From JANLTX01 sp049840835 (GTDB lineage Bacteria > Armatimonadota > Armatimonadia > Armatimonadales > Armatimonadaceae), in NCBI GenBank assembly GCA_049840835.1, contig JASGJG010000017.1:1-64000 (forward strand): DNA of 64,000 nucleotides, given 5' to 3'. A model generated the notes under the pieces. That model did not search any database. It was not told where the DNA came from and saw only the letters and a program-made list of their open reading frames with translations. Shown piece after piece: positions 52,214-59,781 of this stretch; positions within the stretch are counted from its first letter, which is position 1, and every line of letters starts with the position of its first letter. A program made the position numbers and the translations under genes.

Positions 52214-53704
52214 CTACTTGTCAATCTGAATGCGGTCGACCTCTACGCCCTTTTCGTCTATTTGAGTCATCACAAGGCGTTTCCTGGTGACATCGAACAG
52301 CGTGAAGGAGTGGACGTTTGAGATGACACGCGAGACATAGGCCGCATTGTTGTCTTCCGGGTGCAGCCATTTCTCGGGCTTATCCGTGAACTCCGGCTCG
52401 TAGAGATCGTTGCCGCCCGCGCCTGTAGTGATGTAGAGGATTCCCTTAGGCCGGGTGTTGGTCTTGCCATCGAATGAAACATCCACGGTGAATGTACCCG
52501 GTACCATGAGGCCTTTCTCGGGCTGCTGGGGCGACGGTACAAACTTCAGTGGCATAGTGCGCTGGTAGTTGTGCTCATGGCCGCTCAGCACCATATCCAC
52601 TCCATTTCTCTCAAAGAGCGGTGAGAAATGGCGCATGTGCTGCTCGCGGTAGTGCTTCTCTCCCACATTGAAGGCCGGGTGGTGATAGACCACGAACTTC
52701 CAGGTGGCGCGGGTGCTTTTCAGGTCTTGCTCGATCCAGTGCTGGAGCGACTCGTCTCTGGGATCGATATAGGTGTTCGCGTCCAGGCAGAGAAAGTGAA
52801 TGTCGCCGTAATCGAATGAGTAGTTGGCCATTCTCGGAAATCGAGAACCGGCACACGTATCGAAGACAGACAGATCGCCCATGGTCGGGGTGGGCCGGGC
52901 AAGCTTCTCTGGGCCATTGAGTGGCAGGTGGAGATGGGTGTAGTACGCCAGTGAGCCGGGCCGGATATCGAAGTTGCAGAGTGCTCCTTTAGGGCCACGG
53001 TCCGTAACATCGTGGTTTGCAAGCACGGTATAGAACGGCACAGAGCGTAGTAGCGGCGCGCCTTTTTCCACAGAAGGCACATCGGCGTTGTAGACAGGGA
53101 AGAAGTTTCGGGCGTACTCGTGGTCCAGGCCAGAGCTGTAGACATTGTCGCCCGTGTTCATGATGAAGTCCGGACGAGCATTGTAGGCATGGAATGCGAT
53201 AGCGCGCTCACCAAGGCCGCCGTGCGCGTTGTCTCCGAAAGCCACGAACCGGGTGCGGGTGCCCCGCTTTTTCCGGGTGGTGAAATAGCCCTCAGCCAGA
53301 AGCGTGTTGTTCAGCATGACCCGGTAGTAGTACTTCGTCTGAAGCTTCAGATTGCTCAGGGGAGCGCTATAGTTGCGTCGCCCGCGTCCATCGTTAGTTG
53401 GGGTAGTGGACTCTGTTTTCGGCAGCCGAAGCGCCTGCTCCACGGTGGCTTTCTGAAAAGATTTGGGTGTCTGGCCGTACTCCACCGTGAACGCGGCATC
53501 CCTATCTTCCGTCTGCCAGGCCAGTACCACAGACTCACTATCCTCTTTAAGCGTGCTGTTCGGACCGGGCTGAATGTAGGGCTGCGCGGTAAACAGCAGC
53601 GGGTCCTCACTGGCGCCAAAGGCGAAGTGCCCTGCCTCAAGGAGTGGGGTGAGCGCCAGGTACGTGATTCCGCCAGCAGTCTTCAAAAGCGTTCGTCGGG
53701 TCAT
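52214..53704 (-). CDS. Tat-exported purple acid phosphatase-like metallophosphoesterase
   Basis: 496 residues. Twin-arginine signal MTRRTLLKTAGGITYLALTPLL points to Tat export. Fn3-like PAP N-domain ~35-140 (QPYIQPGPNSTLKEDSESVVLAWQTEDRDAAFTVEYG). Catalytic domain: Asp in FVAFGDNAHGG, NTGDNVYSSG, Asn/His in VLANHDV, His in FVVYHHPAF and HxH in LSGHEHNYQR. It is a full set of dimetal ligands. Divergent from the DUF485/symporter operon. Confidence 0.9.
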   Translation of the reverse strand: MTRRTLLKTAGGITYLALTPLLEAGHFAFGASEDPLLFTAQPYIQPGPNSTLKEDSESVVLAWQTEDRDAAFTVEYGQTPKSFQKATVEQALRLPKTESTTPTNDGRGRRNYSAPLSNLKLQTKYYYRVMLNNTLLAEGYFTTRKKRGTRTRFVAFGDNAHGGLGERAIAFHAYNARPDFIMNTGDNVYSSGLDHEYARNFFPVYNADVPSVEKGAPLLRSVPFYTVLANHDVTDRGPKGALCNFDIRPGSLAYYTHLHLPLNGPEKLARPTPTMGDLSVFDTCAGSRFPRMANYSFDYGDIHFLCLDANTYIDPRDESLQHWIEQDLKSTRATWKFVVYHHPAFNVGEKHYREQHMRHFSPLFERNGVDMVLSGHEHNYQRTMPLKFVPSPQQPEKGLMVPGTFTVDVSFDGKTNTRPKGILYITTGAGGNDLYEPEFTDKPEKWLHPEDNNAAYVSRVISNVHSFTLFDVTRKRLVMTQIDEKGVEVDRIQIDK

Positions 53705-53771
53705 TACAGCCCATTCTAGTACCAGGAAGGCGGATGAGTATTAACGGATAGTATGGATTTACGATTAAGAG

Positions 53772-53813
53772 CCTGGAAACAGGAAAGTTCGCTGTTCCCG
53801 GTGAAAAACCGGG
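53772..53813 (+). promoter_or_regulatory. Two hairpins in the 5' leader of the symporter operon
   Basis: Stem CCTG-GAAA-CAGG (53772-53783) and stem CCCGGT-GAAAA-ACCGGG (53797-53813), the second one base before ATG 53815. It leaves no free Shine-Dalgarno, so folding could reduce initiation. I do not recognise a known riboswitch consensus. Confidence 0.35.
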
Positions 53814-53814
53814 C

Positions 53815-54105
53815 ATGGACTCTGAATCGGGTGCCCGCGACGATGAAGCGCTTCTGCATGCCGTGATGGTGCGGCAGGTCAGGCTCTCTCTACAGGTCGC
53901 CGCCGTGTTTATCGTCGTGCTGCTTGGCCTGCCACTGCTCAATGCCTATGCGCCGCAGATAGCCCAGAAAAACATTGGTGGCTTCTCGGTGAGCTGGCTC
54001 GTGCTCGGGGTGCTGTTCTACCCGCTTACCTGGGTGCTCTCCAAGTGGTTCATCAACTCCAGTAACAAGATTGAGTCCGAGCTGGGGCAGGAGCACGCCA
54101 AATGA
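53815..54105 (+). CDS. DUF485 membrane protein (symporter accessory, YjcH-like)
   Basis: 96 residues: two membrane helices (~33-52, ~62-84) after a basic/polar N-terminus. The arrangement DUF485 followed at once by a sodium:solute symporter is the conserved yjcH-actP order. Overlap of 4 bp with the symporter gene (ATGA). YjcH-like proteins are accessory to acetate-type symporters; the mechanism is not known. Confidence 0.85.
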   Translation: MDSESGARDDEALLHAVMVRQVRLSLQVAAVFIVVLLGLPLLNAYAPQIAQKNIGGFSVSWLVLGVLFYPLTWVLSKWFINSSNKIESELGQEHAK

Positions 54106-56081
54106 GCTTTATTCCCCTGGGCTTTGTTATCGCCGTTACGGTCGCTACGTTCTTCTTAGGCATCTGGGCCACAAAGCGCAGTCAGTCCGCGTCAGACTTC
54201 TTCGTGGCAGGTCGGCAGGTCTCGGTCGGGATGAACGCCGCCGCTATCTCTGGGGAGTATCTCTCGGCGGCCAGCTTCATGGGAGTCGCCGGGCTGGTCA
54301 TGAAGAATGGCTACGATGCCCTGTGGTACCCGGTTGGCTATGCGGCAGGATACCTCTTCCTACTGCTCTTTATCGCCGGGCCGCTTCGCCGCTTCGGGGC
54401 CTACACCATTCCCGACTTCGCCGAGGGCCGGTTCGACTCGCCGCTCTTCCGGAAAATCGCCGTTACCTTTGTACTATTCATCGGGCTGTTCTATACCATG
54501 CCGCAGATGAAGGGTGCGGGCGTGACCATGAACTCCATTATGGGCTGGCCGTACTGGGTCGGTATCGTGGTGGTCGGCACCGTTATCTCCGCCAACGTCG
54601 CGCTGGGCGGCATGAAGGGCATTACGTTTGTCCAGGCGTTCCAATACTGGGCCAAGCTCTTCGCCATCTCCGTGCCCATCTTCGTCCTCATGGCCATCTT
54701 CGGGCCGTATCACAGCAAGCTGGGCGAGATTTCCCAGAATCCCATAGGTGCACCAGTCGCCCCAAAAGACGTTACCCTGAAGTTTGTGGGCAAAGACAAA
54801 GCTCCGGCCAACGCTGTCAGCTTCTCTCCGCTGAGTGAGACCACAATGAAGTTCACTCAGGAAGCCACTCTCGATAAGATCTCCGTGGCCCGCAAGTCCG
54901 AGCCGGGCGAAGATACATTGGACCCCTCCCGATCTCTGGCTATTGGGACAAAAGTCAACATCAAGGCGGGCGATAAGATTCTGCCCGATGAGTCTCTGAC
55001 TGTCTTCCAGATCATCGTCACCAAGGGCAGAATGCCAGCGGAGAAAGCGGGCAAGACTGTTGTCACCGCTCCCAAGTTGGAGTTTGGTACACCGACCGAG
55101 GCCATACTGCCTAAGGGAAGCTTTGTCCCCAACGCCCAGAACAACAAGAAATGGGTAGAGCCCTTCGGCACGCTCACCAGTAAGCACGGCGCGGATTACG
55201 GGTTGCTCTACACCTACTCACTGATTATCGCGCTGGTCTGTGGCACGGCTGGCCTACCGCATATCTTAGTCCGCTTCTACACCAACCCGGATGGCCGCTC
55301 CGCCAAACGCACCACGTTCTGGGTCATGGTGCTTATCGGCACGTTCTACGCGTTCACCCCTATCTGGGGCACGCTGGGGCGCATGGATATTCCCTGGCTC
55401 TACGCGAACAACAAGACTGACGCCGTGGTGATTCAGCTCCCCAAAGTGCTGGAGAACAAGCTGCTAGGTGAGATTCTCTCTGGCATCACCAGTGCAGGCG
55501 CCTTCGCCGCGTTTATGAGTACGTTCAGCGGCCTCTTAGTCTCCATGAGCGGGGCGGCGGCACACGATGTCTACGGCAAGATACTAAAACCCGGCGCCTC
55601 TCCCGAAGAGCGCATCAAGGTCTTCAAGATCGCCGCTGTTGTCATCGGTGTTATCTCTATGCTGCTAGGTCTGCTGGTAGAAACTTTCGATATCGCCATG
55701 CTAGTCGGCTGGGCGTTCGCCATCGCCGCCGCCAGCTACTTCCCGCTGCTCCTCATGGGCGCCTGGTGGAAGAAACTCACCATGACTGGCGCCGCTGTCG
55801 GTATGCTCGGCGGTGGTCTGCTCTCTCTGGGCGCGATTGTGACCTACATGATGGTGGATAAAAAAATGGTCACCGTAGAAAGCGGCTTAGTGAAGGTGCT
55901 CTTGGAGCAACCCGCTATCTGGGGCGTACCCCTTTCCCTGATACTGATGTACGTGGTCTCCAAAGCCACTGCTAACACAGTACCCGCCGATGCCACCACC
56001 AAGATGCTTCGGCTTCATGCGCCAGAAGAACTTGGCCTGTCGAAAGATTACATCGAGGAAGCCCCTGGAGCCGCCCATTGA
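54102..56081 (+). CDS. Sodium:solute symporter, ActP (acetate)-like, with a large insertion
   Basis: 659 residues, about 110 more than E. coli ActP (549). The SSF core is clear: SASDFFVAGRQVSVGMNAAAISGEYLSAASFMGVAGLV, GYAAGYLFLLLFIAGPLRRFGAYTIPDF and GTAGLPHILVRFYTNPDGRSAKRTTFW. Between membrane helices near residues 205 and 370 there is a soluble ~160-residue region (VTLKFVGKDKAPAN ... SFVPNAQNNKKWVEPFGT). Na+ or H+ coupled uptake of acetate or short organic acids is the family role. Stop overlaps the DUF885 start by 4 bp. Confidence 0.9.
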   Translation: MSFIPLGFVIAVTVATFFLGIWATKRSQSASDFFVAGRQVSVGMNAAAISGEYLSAASFMGVAGLVMKNGYDALWYPVGYAAGYLFLLLFIAGPLRRFGAYTIPDFAEGRFDSPLFRKIAVTFVLFIGLFYTMPQMKGAGVTMNSIMGWPYWVGIVVVGTVISANVALGGMKGITFVQAFQYWAKLFAISVPIFVLMAIFGPYHSKLGEISQNPIGAPVAPKDVTLKFVGKDKAPANAVSFSPLSETTMKFTQEATLDKISVARKSEPGEDTLDPSRSLAIGTKVNIKAGDKILPDESLTVFQIIVTKGRMPAEKAGKTVVTAPKLEFGTPTEAILPKGSFVPNAQNNKKWVEPFGTLTSKHGADYGLLYTYSLIIALVCGTAGLPHILVRFYTNPDGRSAKRTTFWVMVLIGTFYAFTPIWGTLGRMDIPWLYANNKTDAVVIQLPKVLENKLLGEILSGITSAGAFAAFMSTFSGLLVSMSGAAAHDVYGKILKPGASPEERIKVFKIAAVVIGVISMLLGLLVETFDIAMLVGWAFAIAAASYFPLLLMGAWWKKLTMTGAAVGMLGGGLLSLGAIVTYMMVDKKMVTVESGLVKVLLEQPAIWGVPLSLILMYVVSKATANTVPADATTKMLRLHAPEELGLSKDYIEEAPGAAH

Positions 56082-57718
56082 TACCACAGCCACCCCCTGC
56101 GATTGTCGCGCCCGCCACCAGTAGCGGCTTAGAGCCGTTGATACGGCGCTTTCAGACGGATGAGCAGGGGTTGGAGCGGTTCTACGACCTACCGTTTTCC
56201 AGGAGTGTACGCGCCCGCAAGCGCAAGCTCTGGAGTGAAACGCGCATGCGCATAGACGCTCTGCGCTGGGATTCCTTAGACACATCTGCCCGTGTGGATG
56301 CGCTGCTCTTAGACAACTACCTGACTCACCAGGAAGCGCAGGAGAAGCTGGCCGAGAAGCGCGAGGCCGAACTTGCTCCGCTAGTGCCCTACGCCGAGAA
56401 GCTGATCGCACTGGAAGAGGCACGGATTCGGGTAGAGAAGCCCGACCCGGAGCGCTGGGCGGCGATTCTCACCGAAATTGCTAATGATGCCAAGAAGGCC
56501 CCGCGCGAAACATCACCTGTCATCGCACTACGGGCTTCGCGCTCTATCGACGAGCTAAACGGTATCCTTTCCCGCTGGCGACGGCACTACGAAGGGTTCC
56601 ACCCTCTGGTTTCCTGGTGGTGTCGCAAGCCCGCCGAGGACGCGCAGAAAGCCCTCTCCGAGCAATCTCGTTATCTGCGGGAGAATGTGGCAAAGATCAA
56701 AGGCGAGGACAGCGACCCGCTGATCGGTGACCCCATAGGCCGTGAGGCACTCATGTCAGACCTGGCCTATGAGCGCATCCCCTACACCCCGGAAGAGCTG
56801 GTCAAGATCGCCGAGAAAGAGTTTGCCTGGTGCGAGGTTGAGCTGAAGAAAGCCACCAGAGACATGGGCCTGGGCGACGACACCAAAGCCGCGCTGGCAC
56901 GGGTAAAAACAAAGGCGGTATCGCCCGGAGAGCAGGATCAGCTGGTCGCTACCCAGGCTCGCGAAGCCATCGCCTTCCTGAAGAAAAACGACCTGGTAAC
57001 CATAGAGCCACTCTGTGAGGAGACCTGGCGGGTGGATATGCTGGACCGCGAGGGCCAGAAAGTGCTACCCTTCGCGGCCTATGGTGGCCAGAAGATGCTG
57101 GTGGCCTACCCGCTGGAGTCTATGGATGATGCTACGAAGCACATGAGCCTGCGGGCGAACAATGAGCACTTCACGCATATTGTCACGCCGCACGAGCTGA
57201 TACCAGGGCACCACCTGCAAGGCTATATGGCCGAGCGCTATCGACCCTACCGCCGCATGTTCAATACTCCGTTTCTGGTAGAAGGCTGGTCGCTCTACTG
57301 GGAGATGCAGCTCTGGGATAAGAACTGGGCGCGCGGCCCCGAAGACCGTATCGGCATGCTGTTCTGGCGCATGCATCGCTGCGCCCGCATCATTGTCTCG
57401 CTGGGCTTCCACCTGGGCACCATGACCCCGCCACAGATGATTGACTTTCTGGTAGACCGGGTAGGCCACGAGCGGTTTTCGGCGACCAGCGAGGTCCGTC
57501 GCTTTGTAGGCGATGGCTACTCGCCGCTCTATCAATGCGCCTATATGATTGGTGGCCTGCAGATTCGAGCGCTACAGAAAGAACTGTCGAAGCAGTCCCT
57601 AAAAAGCTTTCATGATGCTGTGCTGCACGAAGGCCCGATTCCTATTGACCTGATTCGGGTTGCGCTGAAGGGGGATAAGCCCGCCCGCAATCAACCCTAC
57701 TGGAAGTTCGATAATTAA
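56078..57718 (+). CDS. DUF885 family metalloprotein (putative peptidase)
   Basis: 546 residues with no signal peptide. The HE-x-x-x-GHH motif of DUF885 is in TPHELIPGHHLQGYM, with a downstream Glu in VEGWSLYWEMQLWD. By fold the family is related to gluzincin-type zinc peptidases. A large N-terminal helical domain covers ~25-250. Members are annotated as hypothetical or as peptidases; the substrate is not known. Co-transcribed with the symporter, suggesting a shared catabolic theme. Confidence 0.85.
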   Translation: MIPQPPPAIVAPATSSGLEPLIRRFQTDEQGLERFYDLPFSRSVRARKRKLWSETRMRIDALRWDSLDTSARVDALLLDNYLTHQEAQEKLAEKREAELAPLVPYAEKLIALEEARIRVEKPDPERWAAILTEIANDAKKAPRETSPVIALRASRSIDELNGILSRWRRHYEGFHPLVSWWCRKPAEDAQKALSEQSRYLRENVAKIKGEDSDPLIGDPIGREALMSDLAYERIPYTPEELVKIAEKEFAWCEVELKKATRDMGLGDDTKAALARVKTKAVSPGEQDQLVATQAREAIAFLKKNDLVTIEPLCEETWRVDMLDREGQKVLPFAAYGGQKMLVAYPLESMDDATKHMSLRANNEHFTHIVTPHELIPGHHLQGYMAERYRPYRRMFNTPFLVEGWSLYWEMQLWDKNWARGPEDRIGMLFWRMHRCARIIVSLGFHLGTMTPPQMIDFLVDRVGHERFSATSEVRRFVGDGYSPLYQCAYMIGGLQIRALQKELSKQSLKSFHDAVLHEGPIPIDLIRVALKGDKPARNQPYWKFDN

Positions 57719-57730
57719 GATGAAGTGCTT

Positions 57731-57867
57731 TTTGCCCCCCCGCCTGCGGCGGGACAGGGGAGCCAGAAGAGCGTTCCGACGGGAGTGCAGGCACCTCCGT
57801 GCCGCCGAAGGCGGCACGCGAAGCGGGAGGCAATACTCGCTTCGCGAGCGGGGGCGGGGGGGGCAAA
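57731..57867. repeat. GC-rich palindromic element with terminal inverted repeats
   Basis: Starts TTTGCCCCCCCGCC (57731-57744) and ends GGCGGGGGGGGCAAA (57853-57867), an inverted pair differing by one G. The interior holds several smaller palindromes (CCGCCTGCGGCGG, CGCTTCGCGAGCG, GCCGCCGAAGGCGGC). No ORF of its own. It fits a MITE or REP/BIME-type element inserted between the DUF885 gene and the 57871 gene. Confidence 0.6.
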
Positions 57868-57870
57868 TCT

Positions 57871-58809
57871 GTGAACCCGCTACAGATTCTTTCGGTGGAG
57901 CAAGGTGATGTCATGGACTTTCCCTGTGATGTGCTCGTGCTCAAGCACGCACAGGGGTTCTATGGGGCGGATGGTGCTGTCGCCACTCGACTCTCTGTGG
58001 TGGAGCCAGGAATAGATGGGCTTAGCCTGGCTCCGAATAAATATCGCCTGTTCTCCTCTCAAGGAACGGTGACCGCTGAGCAGGTGCTCTTTATGGGGGT
58101 GGTGCGGCTCTATCAATTTGACTACGGCCAGATTCGCAGTTTCGCTCGCTACGCGCTTCGGGTGCTGTTGAAAGAGCGTCCCGGTGTCTCCACGGTCGCC
58201 ATGACCATGCACGGTATCGGGTATGGGCTGGATGAGCAGGAGGCGTTTCTGGCGCAGGTAGCGGGAGTGCAGGATGCCTATGAATCCGGCCACGTGCCGC
58301 CAGGGCTGAAGAAAATCATCTTTGTGGAGCGTAATCGGGGGCGTGCTCAGCGCATGAAAGAGATTCTGGCCGAGCGATACAGTGCGCCCCCCACGGAGAT
58401 AATTGAAGCCGGAGAGGTCTCGGAAGAAAAGCCCCATGTGTTTGTGGCTATGCCGTTCTCCGATGAGTTCGAGGATGTCTACGGCTTCGGGATTCAGGGA
58501 CCAATAAACGCAGCGGGGTATCTGTGCGAGCGGGTGGATATGGCCCACTTCACCGGGGATATCCTGGAGCGTATCAAGACCCGGATAGAGACGGCGGCGC
58601 TGGTAGTGGCCGACCTCACCGGGGCGAATGCGAACGTGTACTTAGAGGTGGGTTATGCCTGGGGCAAGGGCCGCCCGACTCTGCTGACCCTGCGCGGCGG
58701 CCCCGGCGACCTCATGTTCGACGTAAAAGGGCATCGCTGCCTGTTCTACACCAACATCTCGAATCTGTGTAAGCAGCTCACCGCCGAACTTCCGCTTATC
58801 TTGAAGTAG
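57871..58809 (+). CDS. Macro-like plus nucleoside deoxyribosyltransferase/TIR-like two-domain protein
   Basis: 312 residues from GTG 57871, chosen because all sequence upstream in this frame lies in the repeat element. Residues ~1-175 (SVEQGDVMDFPCDVLVLKHAQGFYGADGAVA ... VAMTMHGIGYGLDEQEAFLAQVAGVQDAYESG ... LKKIIFVERN) resemble macro or leucine-aminopeptidase-N-type domains that bind ADP-ribose-like ligands. Residues ~190-312 (VFVAMPFSDEFEDVYGFGIQGPINAAGY ... AALVVADLTGANANVYLEVGYAWGKG) match the Nuc_deoxyrib_tr/TIR-like fold, with the Glu of YLEVGYA in the catalytic position. Such pairs handle NAD or nucleotide-derived signals in stress or phage defence; that role is inference. Convergent with an ABC ATPase gene. 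Confidence 0.7.
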   Translation: MNPLQILSVEQGDVMDFPCDVLVLKHAQGFYGADGAVATRLSVVEPGIDGLSLAPNKYRLFSSQGTVTAEQVLFMGVVRLYQFDYGQIRSFARYALRVLLKERPGVSTVAMTMHGIGYGLDEQEAFLAQVAGVQDAYESGHVPPGLKKIIFVERNRGRAQRMKEILAERYSAPPTEIIEAGEVSEEKPHVFVAMPFSDEFEDVYGFGIQGPINAAGYLCERVDMAHFTGDILERIKTRIETAALVVADLTGANANVYLEVGYAWGKGRPTLLTLRGGPGDLMFDVKGHRCLFYTNISNLCKQLTAELPLILK

Positions 58810-58820
58810 GCTAAAGTAGC

Positions 58821-59582
58821 CTACAGCCAGGAGAGCTTGGGCGTGGCTTCGGGCAGGGACTCGGTGAGGGCCAGGAAGACCTCTTCTAAGTCGCCACTGA
58901 TACCCGCCTGCGCCCGCAGCTCCTCTAAGGTGCCCAACCCCACCAGCTTGCCGCCGCGCAGCACGCCGAACCGGTGGCACAGGCGCTCCACCACTTCCAT
59001 AACATGCGATGTAAAGAAGATCGTGGTGCCGCTGGCGGTGAGCTGCAAGAGCACATCGCGAATGGTGCGCACGCTGGCGGGGTCGATGCCGTTGAAGGGT
59101 TCGTCGAGGAACAGCACCTTGGGGCCGTGGATGAGCGTGGCGGCGAGCGCGGCTTTCTTGCGCATGCCCATAGAGTAGTCCACGATCAAGCGGCGTTTGG
59201 CTTCTTCCAGCCCGAACAGCGCCAGTAGCTCGGCGGTGCGCTGACTGGCTTCGTCGAAGGGGAGGCCGTGCATCTGTCCGCAGAAAAGTAATAGTTCCTC
59301 GGCGCTCAGTCGTTCGTACACGCTGGCCTCTTCAGAAAGCACGCCCAGGAGGCGCTTGGCTTCGATAGACGGGTTGGTCATAGAGTGCCCGAGCAGGGTG
59401 GCCTGGCCTTCGGTGGGGGCCAGGAGTCCGCAGAGCATCTTGATGGTGGTGGACTTGCCCGCGCCGTTCGGCCCCAGGAACCCGAAGAACTCGCCGGGGT
59501 TCACGGTGAGGTTGATGTTGTCTACTACCCGTCGTGCGCCGTAGTCTTTGCAGAGGTTGGTGGCTTGAATGGCTAGGTCCAT
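58821..59582 (-). CDS. ABC transporter ATPase (export/Cu-Na-type)
   Basis: 253 residues from ATG 59582 (TTG 59591 is an alternative). Walker A GPNGAGKST, Q-loop-like LSEEASVYERLS, signature YSMGMRKKAALAATL, Walker B VLFLDEPFNGID and switch His SHVMEVVERL. The LGHSMTNPSIEAKRLLGV and FNGIDPAS features place it among CcmA/NatA/BcrA-like exporters with a separate permease; no permease is adjacent. Start codon has no strong Shine-Dalgarno. Confidence 0.9.
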   Translation of the reverse strand: MDLAIQATNLCKDYGARRVVDNINLTVNPGEFFGFLGPNGAGKSTTIKMLCGLLAPTEGQATLLGHSMTNPSIEAKRLLGVLSEEASVYERLSAEELLLFCGQMHGLPFDEASQRTAELLALFGLEEAKRRLIVDYSMGMRKKAALAATLIHGPKVLFLDEPFNGIDPASVRTIRDVLLQLTASGTTIFFTSHVMEVVERLCHRFGVLRGGKLVGLGTLEELRAQAGISGDLEEVFLALTESLPEATPKLSWL

Positions 59583-59781
59583 GGCTCTCAAGATACCGCG
59601 TTTGTAAGCGACTGAACATAGGGGAGGGGATACGCGCGTGTGCGCGTTTATATTCCCCCTCTTAGGTATGGTCTGGTACGGTTAGGTTGGGTACGGTAGC
59701 CCCACACGTGCGCAAACGCAAAATGCACGCGTGCATGCACGTGCGGCGCACGCTAGATTTCATTGCCAAAGTATCGGCATA
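59583..59781. other. Structured spacer with alternating purine-pyrimidine tracts and GGTNN repeats
   Basis: 18 alternating bases at 59630-59647 and 23 at 59723-59745 (including GCACGCGTGC, TGCATGCA, GCACGTGC) are of Z-DNA type. Between them, seven tandem GGTNN pentamers cover 59665-59699. It holds no ORF of its own apart from the upstream extension of the HEAT gene frame. Confidence 0.6.

Noticed and set aside
53760..53815. Known riboswitch upstream of the symporter operon
   Set aside because: The hairpins do not fit the consensus of c-di-GMP, cobalamin, SAM, preQ1 or mini-ykkC classes that I could recall.
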